Origin: Mauremys mutica
Taxonomy: Eukaryota > Chordata > Testudines > Geoemydidae
Assembly: GCF_020497125.1 (NCBI RefSeq)
Contig: NC_059075.1
Span: 27,936,003-28,000,002 of the forward strand
DNA: 64,000 nucleotides
Direction: 5' to 3'
Part shown: positions 12,697-24,115 of the stretch, piece after piece
Numbering within the stretch: position 1 is the stretch's first letter
Layout: each line of letters opens with the position of its first letter
Translations under genes and position numbers: made by a program
The notes under the pieces: model-generated
Told to the model about the DNA's origin: nothing
The model's database searches: none
The model's input: only the letters and a program-made list of their open reading frames with translations

Positions 12697-13640
12697 GTTT
12701 GAGCAGCCCAAAGAGACAGAAACAGGCTGTGCTGCTGGGATGGATCCATGAAGGCCAATGTCCCCATGACAGAGCTAGTGGAGGTTCTTCAGAGTCTACA
12801 GACTCATATTAGTCCCTGTAGGCACAGACTGCAGCCTTGCATGTAAACACCATACCACCAGCAGTACACACCCTTATGAACCAAAGCTCCTTATGCCTGA
12901 CAAGTTTGATGGCAACTGCAGACATTTCTGTGGGCTTATGAACCAATGCCAGCTCCTGTTCCTGCTGCATCCACAGACGTTCCCCACTGACTGTGCCAGG
13001 ATGGCACTTATCTGTAGTCTACAGTCTGGAGAAGCATTGCCATGTGCATCTCCTTTGCTTGAGAAGTCTAGTCCTCTCCTGGGACAGCTTGAGTTCATCC
13101 AAGCCATGTCAGTAGTTTTCGATGACCCAGACCATATGAAAACAGCCAGGCCATAATCCTGACCTTGTAATGGGGAATCCAGCTGGTGGCCAGCTATGCT
13201 GTGTTCTTTCAGCATTTTGTGGCAGATACCAAATGGAACAAGGCAACTCAGCACTACCACTTCCAGCTTGGCCTGCATAAATACACCAACACAAGCTGGT
13301 GTGGGTAAAAACCCCACCAGCCTGGATGTGTTTATCGACCTATGTATTAAGATTGATGACTGGCTATCAGAACAGTGGCAGGAAAGGAAGAGAAATACCC
13401 ATTCCACACCTCCTCCCATGGCCTTGACCAGCTGACTGCCAGTATCCCCCACCTCCATAGCCTGAACCCATGCAGGTCGACACAGCCTGGCCTCATCTCT
13501 CCAACACTGAGAAGGCTCAGCACCGGGCATCAGGCCTCTGTCTTTACTGTGGGGAGGCCTTCTGTCTGGCAAAAGGCCAGGTCTGCATCTTGGTCAGGAA
13601 ACACCAGCTCCCAGCCCGAATAGATGGGTCCAGCCGGGGC
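12697..13640 (+). pseudogene. Decayed gag of a Ty3/gypsy retrotransposon
   Basis: A frame at 12893-13156 reads as retrotransposon capsid (FDGNCRHF..., LLFLLHPQTFPTD, SPLLGQLEFIQAM), then continues in other frames after shifts and stops. A CCHC zinc knuckle is recognisable at 13539-13586 (CLYCGEA...LAKG), but its histidine and last cysteine are replaced. Several frameshifts and stops make it a pseudogene. The organisation resembles vertebrate Sushi/Gmr-type elements. Confidence 0.75.
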
Positions 13641-14379
13641 TGGTTATCTTCCCCACAAGACCACATATGGTCGCCATATCTGTCCACTTGTACTCTAGCA
13701 GCAGCCCATCAACATCCAACACAGCTTCTACTCCCACTTTGTCTGTGATGTTCTGCCATGTCGGAAGTCCCTGACCTGGGCAAATCCATTGATGGGTCAC
13801 ACTCCTCTTCTTGGGTCCTGTCATGCATGAGACAGCAAGAAACCCTGCAGTTTGGTCTGGTGCATCCCCACATTCTCTGGTCATCCTTGGGATCACCTGG
13901 CTTACCTCTCATGACTCATATATCCTCTGTAAGGCTTGTGAGTTTGGTTCTGCTGATTGTTCTGCCAACAGTCCTGCCTCCCTGAACCCAGGTTCAAATT
14001 GGAAGCTATTCACGGTTTGACCCTGAGGATGCACTGCCCTTCTGGGGCTCTAGAATAATGGGAATAGACTCTGTGAAAACCCAAATATTGGCTACCCAAA
14101 CAGTACCAGGAAATACCAGGACCTTGCAGACATTTTTGACAAGGGGAGTATGGACGTTTCCCCACTAACCCCTGTCGCTACGATTGCCTCATAGACCTCC
14201 AGCCAGGGCCCAAGATTCTATCTGGCCATATTCACTCCCTATTTGGGCCCAAGTTGGAGGCACTCTGAGACTGAACTCTGAGGCATTCATCCGCACATCC
14301 CCACCCCACTCAGGTGCCCCAACTTTCTTCTCTGTGCCCTTGAGTGGACTGTCAGGCTCTGAATAAGGTTATCATTTGG

Positions 14380-14844
14380 AACTGACACTCTTTGCCACTC
14401 ACTAATGAACTTTTCACGAGACTTCATTCTGCAAGGATTTTCACCAAGCTGGTCTTCTGTGGGGCCTACAACCTGCTCCGTACCCCAGTAGGGGATGAAT
14501 GGAAGATGGCATTCCACAGCCTCTGTGGGCATTTTTAATACCTGGTGATACCCTTTGGTCTATGTAACAGTCCAGCAAGCTTTCAGCACTTTATCCACAA
14601 TGTGTTTAGGGACATATCAGACTAATTTGTAGTGATCTATCTAGATGACATTGGTATCTTTTCTGAGAGCCAGGTCCTTCATGACCAACATGCATGCGGG
14701 ATTCTGGAGAGGCTTTGCCAAAATCACCTCTATTGTAAATTAGAGAAATGTGATTTTGATCGTAACATGATTGAATTCCTTGGGTATGTAATATCTCATG
14801 GGTAAACTATGGATCCATGGAAAGTGTCTGCCATTGCTGTTGCC
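14380..14844 (+). pseudogene. Decayed reverse transcriptase of the same gypsy element
   Basis: Reading the + strand, AYNLLRTPVGDEWKMAF near 14466-14516, IPFGLCNSPASFQHF near 14549-14592 and the catalytic block FVVIYLDDI at 14626-14652 appear in order, as in Ty3/gypsy reverse transcriptase. In-frame stops (for example TAA at 14623-14625, just before the YLDD block, and TAA near 14804) show it is dead. The stretch between gag and here (13640-14380) should be protease and the start of RT but is too worn to read. Confidence 0.8.
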
Positions 14845-15430
14845 TCAAAGCCAGGCCCACAGGTCCCCAGGCAGCACACAGGCCATGACTGCCTGCCATC
14901 CAGCAGCTCACCTGAATAATTAGGGAAGGGTCCAGGGAGGGCTAGCGCACAGAGCACTCTTCCCCGCCCCCAAGTTCCCGATTGGGAGGAAACATCCAGC
15001 CCCTTGATTGGCTAAGGAGTACTATGTAAACCATGAAGTAACAACAGGAAGTTGTCTGAGCAACTAGAGAAATCCTTGTTTGGCTGCTATGGACCCCTCC
15101 TGCTTACCTGACTCTTGAGCCCTCCTTGCTCCTGGATCATGCTTCCCCGCCTACTCCTGGTTCCTGTCCTCCCAGCCCAGACCCCAGTCTGCTCCCAGTT
15201 CCTGCTGTCCTACCCTACTCCAGGCCCCTTCTCCTCTAATTACCCCTGATGCTGTCTCCATCACTGAACTTTGATTTGGTACCTGATGTTGTCTCCATCT
15301 TTGACCCCTTGCTTGGCACCTGACTTAATCTCAACTCTGACTTTCAGCTTGGTACCTGATGCTGTCTTTGGTTTTGATCCTCTGCTCTGCCCATTAGGCC
15401 TGACTCCTGCTCCAACCACTAGGCATGACA
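14845..15430. mobile_element. Insertion within gypsy pol, LTR-like
   Basis: The RT reading stops near 14845 and the RNase H C-terminal reading resumes only near 15520, with C/T-rich sequence in between containing tandem cctgatgctgtctccatc-like units at about 15246, 15340 and 15357. Its end ccactaggcatgac matches 11487-11500, so it may be an LTR of a related element inserted in pol. Boundaries are approximate. Confidence 0.4.
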
Positions 15431-16500
15431 TACCCCCCACCCATGCCCTGGTCATTGCTGGTAGCTCCCATTACAGCACTCCCCTGGAAGGGGAGCCAGA
15501 CCTGATGTGATTTTATTGTGACATACTGCCCAAGTGCAAGAAATAGCATGGCAGATGGCCTGTCACACAAGGATAAACTTGCTGACTCCTGAATGACACC
15601 ATGTTCAGCCATCTTTAAGCCATCTAACTTGAACAGTGGACATGGACCTAACTCATTCAATCCGTGCTGCCTTGCGACCCTCACCACTCAAACCTGCCAG
15701 ACCTTGGATGATGCAGACACTCAGCCTGCTTCGGAGTTTCAAATGTGGGATGGAATTTTCCACCATGAGAGTGCGTTTATGTTCCAGATGGCCAGCCCAG
15801 ACTCACAGTTCTCGAGTAATGGCATGATTCCCAGCTCACTGGCCATTTGGGCTAAACTAAAGCCAGGTCTCCTTCAGCTCCTATGCACCCCTTCTTACCC
15901 CTGGTCTACTATAACCCTGGATTTCATAGTAAAACTACCTCACTCCTATGGATGTACAGTTGTTTTGGTCGCCGTTATTCTCTGACCAAGATGGCACACT
16001 TTATCCCCTCTTGCATCGTTCCCACTGCCCTGGAAACTGCCTGTTTGTTGAACACATCTTGCAGCTCCACGGACTGCTGACCGGCATAGTGTTGGATTGA
16101 AGCCTAATGCTTGTCTCCCCTTTCTGGCGAGCTCTTCAAACTTCTGGAGGTAGAACTCCTCACCTCCTCTCCATATCATCCACAGACCAATAAGCAGGTG
16201 GATTCTCAAACAGTACATCCCCCGCTTCCTGAATTGCCATCAGGAGGACTGTGTCTCCCTGCTTCCATGTGCCAAATGCACTTACAACAAGGTGGTCCAC
16301 GGCCACGCCTCCATTTGGCAGAGCCCATTCTGCCCAATTATGGCTTCCACCTTCTGCTGCCCACAAGCTCCTGGGTTCCTGCATCAGTGGAGCTGGTCAC
16401 CCATATGTATCACATACAAGAGCTCATAGAACATGCAGAAGCCACTAAAAAGCTCTATCAGGAGTCTGCAGACAAGCCACCCCCAAACTAGCTATCAGAG
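15431..16500 (+). pseudogene. Decayed RNase H end and integrase of the gypsy element
   Basis: Near 15538-15575 the + strand reads KNSMADGLSHKDK with small shifts, the usual RNase H end. Integrase follows: TLDFIVKLP near 15915, TKMAHFIP near 15982, and the diagnostic SPYHPQTNKQVDSQT near 16168-16212. Stops and shifts occur throughout. No 3' LTR was recognised after 16500. Confidence 0.75.
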
Positions 16501-17532
16501 ATACAGTCTGCGTGTCAGCGAGGGAAGTTGTACCAATATAAATATAGTGGTTTAACTATGCCAATATCATTCTATTGAAATAACTTTCCAAGTAAACAAG
16601 TGCTTAGATACCTCTGCCCAGGGATGACTATATTACAGCAGGAGCTATAGAGCAGCCCAGAACTGGGAAGGCACAAAAGGGGTTTAAACCACCTTAGACC
16701 TCTCCCCACCTTCTATACTCTGGGCTGTGAGTTCTCTGCTTCTTTTTCCTTATCAGGCCACCTTTAAATATTGACAATTATATTTAACTCAGAATATAAT
16801 CCACCAATTCATCCACAGGTAACTGATATTAAGCAAATAAACTTTACAGCTATCTGAATTATGCATAGACACAGACTGCAGAATAAATTGAAAAGAGGTT
16901 CAGTAACATCATTTCACCTAGAACACCCTGTTGTTGTTGTTAATATTAATCATAGTTCCTAGGAGCCCCAGTCAGGGATCAGGACCCCACTGTGCAAGGT
17001 GCGGTACAAACTGATAGACTCCCCACCTTCCAGTGTGCCATCTTTTTTTAAAATAAACCTGACATTATCCTTCAGATTCTTCCCCGGGTGTTTACAGCGT
17101 TGCCCTGGCCAAACAGCAAAAGCCAAGGGATTTAAACAGTAAACTGTTACCTTTAAAAGTCAAAAGGCAATCAAGCTTATTAATTAAAAACTTCATCAGT
17201 TATTTGCCCAAAAGAAATATTCCAGTCCTCATTGCATGTTATCACTTGTTTAGTAAGCATGTAGCACATTCATAGACTTTCTCTCCCACAAGTTCTCAGT
17301 GATTTTGAGTGTGAGTCTCACAATATTTGGAGTGGTAATTATGGAAGACACACTGCTTTTATATTTTTTAAAAAATAAGTACAACGCTGACCCACTCAGG
17401 GTAATCGGCAGTGGGGATCAGACCTGGGATCTCTGGAGCTTAATGCACAAGTCTCTGCATGAGCTAAAAGATGCATGAGTTAAAAAATGTGTCTCTTAGC
17501 TAAAGCTGTAGCAGGCTCATAAATCTCTAGAG
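16501..17532. other. No gene; ancient SINE/LINE tail at 16940-17035
   Basis: ttcctaggagccccagtcag and gaccccactgtgcaaggtg near 16955-17005 belong to the family at 54040 and 62240. The rest is unique-looking. Confidence 0.5.
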
Positions 17533-17740
17533 CAGGGGTTCTCAAACTGGGGGTCGTGACCCCTCAGTGGGTCGCAAGGTCATTACATGGGGGGTTGCGA
17601 GCGGTTAGCCTCCACCCCAAACCCCACTTAACCTCCAGCATTTATAATAGTGTTAAATATATAAAAAATGTGTTTTTAATTTATAAGAGGGGTCCCACTG
17701 TGTGAAAGGGGTCACCAACACAAAAGTTTGAGAAACACTG
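17533..17740. mobile_element. hAT MITE, 208 bp, with 8-bp TSD (7/8)
   Basis: Starts caggggttctcaaactgg and ends gtttgagaaacactg. Flanks are ctctagag (17525-17532) and ctctagaa (17741-17748), a target duplication with one difference. Relative of 60692-60955. Confidence 0.85.
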
Positions 17741-18231
17741 CTCTAGAAAGCCTAGCCACCACTAGAGGGGGACAGAGTGCCACTCTGAGCAAGCAGGGGT
17801 TACATAAGTTTCTAGCCCTCATGGTTGTGGGGGAAAATATGACCCTTAAAGGATTAAAAGCAAAAGGCAAATAAGAAGCCAACTTTTTTTTTAAAAATCT
17901 CATTATTTTTTAAGCCCCTCTCACAATTTTTTGGGACCTGACTCATGATTTTTCAATACTTGGGGTTGGCAATACTCTTTTTTGTCTCCCATCTGAATGG
18001 AACATACTTTCTGGTGTTAAATATCAGGATCTTTAGTGACCATGTTGCTCTGAATCCTGCTTCCCTGAGCTGCCATATCAGGAATAAATATCTTATCCTT
18101 GAAGACCCCACTTAGCTGTGCCTCTCCCAATTTATCTGACCATGTCCCTTAATGTGTCACTCTCTATCCTCGCCCCGAACAATCTATCGCTCTCACAACC
18201 ATCTCTGCTCTATTTTCAGTTGCATCCCTAA

Positions 18232-18388
18232 CAGGGCCACCCAGAGGATTCAGGGAGCCTGGGGCAAAGTAATTTTGGGGGCCCCTTCCATAAAAAAAAG
18301 TTGCAAAACTATAGAATATTATATTCTCATGAAGGCCCCTTTGGGGCCTGGGGCAAATTGCCCCATTTGCCCCCCCCGGGCAGCCCTG
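18232..18388. mobile_element. hAT-type MITE, 157 bp, with exact 8-bp TSD
   Basis: atccctaa lies at 18224-18231 and 18389-18396. The element runs from cagggccacccagagg to gggcagccctg with short inverted ends. A sibling is at 33087-33249. Confidence 0.88.
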
Positions 18389-18396
18389 ATCCCTAA

Positions 18397-19869
18397 ACAC
18401 TGTGTATTTTGCCAGAGCTATGCCAGGCCACTACCATGATCCTTCCCGAAGAGCCCCTTCTGCCTGATGCCGACAAGAAATGAGTCAGATGTTTAATTAA
18501 TTAAAAATGGAACTAACATAAGGTCTGTATCCCTTTCCCTATTACACTACTTCTGTTCTTTGTCCTTTTCATTTGTAAACTCCTCAGGGTAGGCTGTGTC
18601 TTTACCTACTCTAATCTAAATAATAATTATGCTAGTAGTCAGAGCTGATTCTAGGCCCAAGTGTGGAGTGATTTCTTGGTATTTTCTTGTGATAAATAGC
18701 TTGCTTACTGGTTGCTGTGCTCATAATTTAGCTTCCCCGCTTTCCCCGTCTGATTTTTATTTAGGATAGGAAAAGTTCTTAGACTGGCTCTGGGAACAGT
18801 ATGAGTCCATTCCAGAACTGGGTGAAACAGCCTGAGAGCATGGCATCAATTTCTATCTGGCATCTCACAAGCACTTTAAAGTATTAAGTGATACAACCTG
18901 CAGATCCCAGTTCAGTTATATTTAAATTTGCAAGTTCCAATACACTGATATTAAAATGTACAGATCCCAAGTCATTTATTAGTCCAACTAATCATACTCT
19001 ACTAGTAGTACTCAGTTGTATTAATAATTTCTTTTTTTTTAATTATTTAATGTTGTGGATTTGCAAGGAAAGCATAATAATAAAAACAATGCAATGTACA
19101 GATTAAATAACTATATATAAAGAAAATGTACATGCTTTTACTATCTATTTAGGTTTTTATACAACAGCCATCACTGTAGTAATTAAACACCTCAATAATC
19201 CTAATGTCTCCTTGTCCAATAATTCAAATATGGGGCCACATGGCATGACAGGAAAAGACCATAAATGTCACAACAGACCACAAATAAAGCTCACCAGACT
19301 AGATGATAAAACACAAAAAGTAAATTGTAATATTAATTATTTATTTTATTTACTAGTAGTGATTGTTTATTTAATACTGATCGGGAAAAAATTATTTTGC
19401 CTGACACTCCCTCTCTCTTCCTTTTGTGCTGCAGATCTCTCCTGATTTGTGCAATTTACTTTAGAGGACTAGCCTCCCCACCATCTGGAACAGAAAAGAG
19501 CTTTACATTTCATCCAGGTCCCCTGCTGCCAGTGCAAGCAAACTGACTTTTGTAAAATGTCCAGTGCTGAGCGGGACCACAAATGATCGTACAAGGTCTT
19601 TTCCTTTTGGGGAGAGGGGTGTGTGTGTGTGTGTGTGTGTGTGTGGACTCGAGCGTAGTTCTTAAAGTAAATGGCACAGATCAAGAGAATTTTTAGGAGA
19701 GAGGAGACAGCATGTGACCAGTGCACAGAGATTGTCCTGATGGCGATTCTCAGCGATGTCAGAAGAAGCCCTTTTGGCAGCACAGACCAGCTGGGGTAAC
19801 TACTGCTTCCCAGTGGCCGCTGTGTCCGATTCAGCCCTGGATGCGCAGTATCTACAGGTTGGAGGGTTA
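18397..19869. other. No gene recognised; upstream flank of the CpG island
   Basis: AT-rich until about 19440. A (GT)13 microsatellite lies at 19620-19645. GC content rises from about 19700 into the island. Confidence 0.5.
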
Positions 19870-20245
19870 CACGCGTTCGCTCCTCCCCGATCCTTCCCGT
19901 CGGTGCTGTTTTTCCGGCACTGGTCGGCGATGCCCCGCAGGGGTTTATTTATCGTGGGTGTGTGACCGAGCCTGGGCTTTCACTTCCTTTTTCGTTAGCA
20001 GCGCCCATTCCTCAGTAGCGCCTGGCCGCCCGCCCGCCCGGGGAGGCGGGGGGAGCCCCTGGGGGCTGGAAGGTGTTTGTGTACCACGCCTGCTTTGCTT
20101 GCCAGCAAATACTAACCAGGTGCCTCTCCCCGGGCGGGCGTCTGCTTCCCACCGCTGCCGCTGCCCAACCTGCGGCTGCGTCAACTCAGCGACACAAGGC
20201 GGCATCACAATATGCAACTTAGAGACCTCCGACTTCGGCGCGAGC

Positions 20246-20253
20246 CATAAAAA
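20246..20253 (+). promoter_or_regulatory. Possible TATA-like box upstream of CLMN
   Basis: CATAAAAA is the only AT-rich octamer of TATA type in the GC-rich core and lies about 410 bp before the ATG. It would imply a 5'UTR of about 380 nt. CpG-island promoters often lack a TATA box, so this may be chance. Confidence 0.2.
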
Positions 20254-20662
20254 CTTGGATCCGGCCCCGGGGCTGCTCCGAGCGGACCGCCGGCCCCTTG
20301 CGGAGAGGGGCAGGGAGCGGCGTGGGCGCCTCGGCTGGGCTCCCTTCCAGCCCCGGCTCCTGCTCCCCCCTCGCTGTGGGCTTGCGCCGGGCTCCCCTTT
20401 CCCTGCCCCTGTTCCGCGGGGGGGTGCGGCTCTGCTGGGCTCCCCGGCCCCCTCCCCTGCGCGCAGGGGGCTCGGCTGCCCCCCGCGGCGCTGCTGTGTG
20501 CGCGCAGCGCCGTGTTGATCCCCTTGCCGCTCTCCCCCGCCCCCAGCCTCTCCTCCGGCTCGCTCCTCTCTCCCGGCTCCAGACCCCGGCTGCGCGTGTG
20601 TCTGGGGGGGATCCCCGTTTCCCAAGCAGCGCTGTGTCCGCCCCCACCCCGCCTGCTGCTCC

Positions 20663-20744
20663 ATGGCAGGGCACGAGTGGGACTGGTTTCAGCGGGAGGA
20701 GCTGATCGGGCAGATTAGCGACATCCGAGTGCAAAACCTCCAAG
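20663..20744 (+). CDS. CLMN: Calmin (CLMN) coding exon 1, partial gene
   Basis: The ATG opens a frame of 27 codons plus one base, starting MAGHEWDWFQREEL and ending IRVQNLQ, followed by AAG|GTAAAT, a good splice donor (phase 1). I recognise this as the N-terminus of calmin; from memory the mammalian protein starts almost identically (MAAHEWDWFQ). Calmin is a protein of roughly 1,000 residues with two N-terminal calponin-homology (actin-binding) domains and a C-terminal membrane anchor, expressed in neurons and testis. This exon holds only the leader before the first CH domain; the next residues, still in the first CH region, are encoded further 3'. The start has G at +4 but T at -3, so the Kozak context is moderate; it is chosen because it gives the conserved N-terminus. 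The exon lies in a CpG island, as expected for a first exon. No second exon was recognised downstream. The exon is too short to stand out as an ORF. Confidence 0.93.
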
Positions 20745-20874
20745 GTAAATATCCCCATATTGCGCCCCCCCTCCCCAACTGAGCGTTGTGCTCCCAGCTG
20801 GATTCGATCTGGCGCTGTGAAAACTCCGGTTCCGTCCCCCTCTCGCCCCTGCCTGCTCCGTTCCGGCCGTGCGC

Positions 20875-20898
20875 TGACCTCACCGTTTCCTTTGACCT
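20875..20898 (+). promoter_or_regulatory. Two TGACCT nuclear-receptor half-sites in intron 1
   Basis: Two perfect TGACCT hexamers (20875-20880 and 20893-20898), the complement of AGGTCA, stand in the same orientation with 12 bases between them, about 130 bp after the exon 1 donor. Mouse Clmn is reported as responsive to all-trans retinoic acid, which makes the pair worth noting. DR12 is not a standard RAR/RXR spacing. Confidence 0.3.
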
Positions 20899-21010
20899 GC
20901 CTTGGGAGACAAACGTGTGTGTGGCACTTGTGCATTGGATCGGGGCGCGCACGGGGCTCCCTCGGGGGCTGGGCAGGGAGGGGAGGGGTGATTGCTCGTG
21001 GGAGAGGGGG

Positions 21011-23164
21011 TCAGATTTGTATTTAATTTTCTTTCCTGCTTTGCTTGGGACCTGCAGAAGTAATCTCTGTATCGGAGGGGAGAAGGGGGGGACAGCTATG
21101 TATTAGTGCTGGACTTTCACGTTCAGACAGGTTAGATCAATAGCACGGTACAAAAGGGGGCAGTGTTATGGCACCCATGGCAGTGGTGAGATCTCAAGGA
21201 TGGAGAAGTTTCTGCAGCAGGGTGCAGGGGACACCTAGCCTGGGATCTCCCTAAACGAAAGACAGCCTGGACAAAAATCCCAGCAAGAAATGATCAGGCT
21301 TTTCACTAGCGGAAGGAAACAAGCGAGAAAAGGAGGGCAGTGTGTGTCAGAGGTGGAAAGGGGGCTGGGAAAGTTGCTGAGGTGTTACAGTAGGTTGTTA
21401 CTTTCAGGCAGTGCTTCCTTCACTACCCAGTCACGTTCCTGAAGGAGTCACAGCTGGCTAATGTCCTCTTCCTTTGGGGAGGACCTACATTTCGGGAGGG
21501 CTAGAAGTCTCAGCCTGCCAAGGTTTCAAACCGGGGGTAAAGACCCAAAAGGAGAGGCCCACATTCTGAACTGCAGAAGGATAACCTAGGGAATCACCCT
21601 GACAGAATGCTGGGGCTCTTTTGTTTGAACTCTGGATGAAGATAGCCGGAACCTTAATGTAAAGTCATTCATTTAGATAATAATTAATAAACAGTGAGCT
21701 AACACTGTGTTTTGGGAGGCCAGAGATCGGAACACAAAACCTGATTCTGCATTGTTGGGGTATGTGGGAACTTTGCCTTTGACTTCAGCTGGAGTGTGTT
21801 CAAAGTGCTTTGCACACTTTGGGGCAAATTCTGCTCAGTTGACCTGGTGTAAAATTTGGAGTAACTCAGCTGAAGTCAATACTGTCGCTTCAGATTTACA
21901 CTAGTGTAACAGTGTAGAATTTAGCCCACCATCTGATAAAAAAAGGTGACATACCCCCTTGTGAGTGACTGTTGAATAAGCATAAGCAGAGCTGATACAC
22001 TGACTATAAGATACTTTTTCTGTCTTTCTGTGGGACATACTAGCTACACTGAGATATAACTATTACCGTTAAATAGTACAGCCCACATAAACTGTTTTCT
22101 ACAAAGTTATGTTTGCCCCTCTCTAATTACCCATGGTTGGCAGAGATAATGTGAACTGATGTAACAATAAAGAGCAGCTCTGGTGTGCAGGGATAGGAAA
22201 ATACTTTGTTTAATGTAACCTACCAATCATCTTAATCAACAGTGTGCATTAAACTGAGATATAAACTCTATCTCCTATTAAAATAAAAGGCTTCATTTGT
22301 AGGCCATTATTTCTTGCTGTTGATACCTAATGATATGAAAGTAATACATGTTGGAAGAGACATTGCATTTGCTGGAAGGTGGTTTTATTACATAATATAC
22401 TGTATTTAATCTACCTGTGAGGAGACCAAAATCAGCCGTTCTGTTAGCTGTCCATTTGTGGAAGTGCAGGTGAATTTTAATTAGAGATGGACTCATTTCG
22501 CAAAATGGTGAGCTGCATCTTGAACACTCCAATATTCAGATTTAGAATTTATTCAAACTTTGGGGGGTTGTGGTTGAATCAGTCTCTAGTTTTAGCAATC
22601 CTTCATTACAACATAATTGCAGTATTTCACCCACTCTTGGTCATCTCTCTTCCACTGACGATTAACATGGACTGTCTGAACCCATTCCCCCAAAATCCCC
22701 CGAATGACCCAACTTTATAACTATCTGCTGATTATATACAACAAGATTTTACCCTAAAATTCACTGGTGTATTTTTGAGGAAAAGATTCCATAAAAGAAA
22801 ATTAATTAAAAATGTATCACCCCTTCTTTTCTTTACCTCCTAATCATTTGTTCAAGAATGAATTAAATTTCATTACACTCTGTGAAACTTAAAGATACAG
22901 AGACACACTGTTCTAGAGAGCCTCTCTCTTAAAATTCCTACAGTCCTGCAGAGGAATAGCCTATCCCGCAGGGCAAATTCCGTTGGATAACACTGAGTTC
23001 ACGAAAAACCACATTCCCTTCTTACAATATAAGAGGAATTCTGAATATTAGTTATCATCTCACTGCATGTACCACTATAAGATATTTGAAGATATCTTAC
23101 CTTAGCTATTAAAGGGGGAAAAGGCATCAGATGAGGATATGTACAGTGGCATAGTTCTAGAATA
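21011..23164. other. Intronic DNA, no exon recognised; one MITE
   Basis: A gggc-family MITE lies at 21821-21927 (ggggcaaattctgctcag...gtagaatttagccc, imperfect inverted ends with gtgtaa motifs inside). The rest is non-repetitive to the eye. Confidence 0.5.
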
Positions 23165-23345
23165 AATAATAATACCTAGCACTTATATATTACTTTTAAA
23201 TCATAGATCTCGTATAACTTTATAAAAGTGAATAAGAATTATTCTGTACATTTTACAGATGGGGGGGAACCTGGCACTCAGAGAATATAAGAGACTTGCT
23301 CAGCATCACCCAGGAACTCAGTGGCAGATCCAGGAATAAAACCCA
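23165..23345 (-). mobile_element. MIR SINE
   Basis: aataataatacctagcactt, then acattttacagatgggg, gacttgctcagcatcaccc and aactcagtggcagatccagg follow the MIR consensus in complement from tail to tRNA half. Confidence 0.75.
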
Positions 23346-23460
23346 AGGCCTGGACTCTCAAAGATACCTAGGTGCCTACATTACATTGATTTCAATGGGA
23401 ATTAGGTGCCTAAATAATTTTGAGGATCAGAACCTGAATCTCCTGCCTTTCAGTCTAGTG

Positions 23461-23772
23461 CAGGGGTCGACAACGTTTCAGAAGTGGTGTGCCGAGTCTT
23501 CATTTATTCACTCTAATTTAAGGTTTCGCGGGCCAGTAATACATTTTAATGTTTTTAGAAGATCTCTTTCTACAAGTCTATAATATATAACTAAACTATT
23601 GTTGTATGTAAAGTAAATAAGGTTTTTTAAATGTTTAAGAAGCTTCATTTAAAATTAAATTAAAATGCAGAGCCCCCCCAGACTGGTGGCCAGGATCCGG
23701 GCAGTGTGAGTGCCACTGAAAATCAGCTCACGTGCTGCCTTTGGCATGGGTGCCATAGGTTGCCTACCCTTG
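23461..23772 (+). mobile_element. hAT MITE (family A), 312 bp, exact 8-bp TSD
   Basis: gtctagtg at 23453-23460 and 23773-23780 flanks it. Starts caggggtcgacaacg, ends ggttgcctacccttg. Same family as 6879-7180 and the ends of 39964-40916. Its right TSD copy is also the left TSD of the next element. Confidence 0.92.
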
Positions 23773-23780
23773 GTCTAGTG

Positions 23781-24115
23781 CAGGGGTCGGCAACCGGTGG
23801 CTCGCGGCTCGCCAGGGTAAGCACCCTGGCGGACCGGCCCGGTTTGTTTATCTGCCGCGTCGGCAAGTTCGGCCGATCGCGGCTCCCACTGGCTGCGGTT
23901 CGCGGTCCCAAGCCAATGCGGGAGGCAGGAAGCCGTGGCCAGAACATCCCTCGGCTCGCGCCGCTTCCTGCCTCCCGCATTGGCCTGGGACCACGAACCG
24001 CAGCCAGTGGGAGCCGCGATCGGCCGAACTTGCCGACGCGGCAGATAAACAAACCGGGCCGGCCCGCCAGGGTGCTTACCCTGGCGAGCTGCGAGCCACC
24101 GGTTGCCGACCCCTG
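23781..24115. mobile_element. Palindromic hAT MITE (family B), 335 bp, same TSD
   Basis: gtctagtg flanks it at 23773-23780 and 24116-24123. The element starts caggggtcggcaaccggtgg and ends as its complement ccaccggttgccgacccctg; about 150 bp on each side are near-perfect inverted copies around a centre near 23950. Because of the palindrome, both strands read the same protein-like frame, which is not a gene. Siblings: 51569-51897 and a truncated one at 29033. Confidence 0.92.

Larger units (their letters stand above)
19870..21010 (+). promoter_or_regulatory. CLMN: CpG island and presumed CLMN promoter / 5'UTR
   Basis: Base composition changes sharply here to GC-rich sequence dense in CpG, with GC-box-like runs such as ccccgcccc near 20533-20541 and cccgcccgcccgcccgg near 20025. 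The flanks on both sides are AT-rich. The island brackets the first coding exon and runs about 270 bp into intron 1. This is the usual layout of a broad CpG-island promoter. The transcription start cannot be read from sequence. Long frames on both strands inside the island are by-products of its composition. Confidence 0.85.

Noticed and set aside
12874..13572. 232-codon minus-strand ORF
   Set aside because: It is antisense to the gypsy gag relic, whose recognisable motifs are on the + strand.
19721..20935. Long ORFs on both strands (up to 265 codons) in the CpG island
   Set aside because: GC-rich sequence has few stops; frames are low-complexity in Pro/Arg/Gly, overlap each other on opposite strands and match no family I know. 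The real coding exon is the 82-bp CLMN piece.
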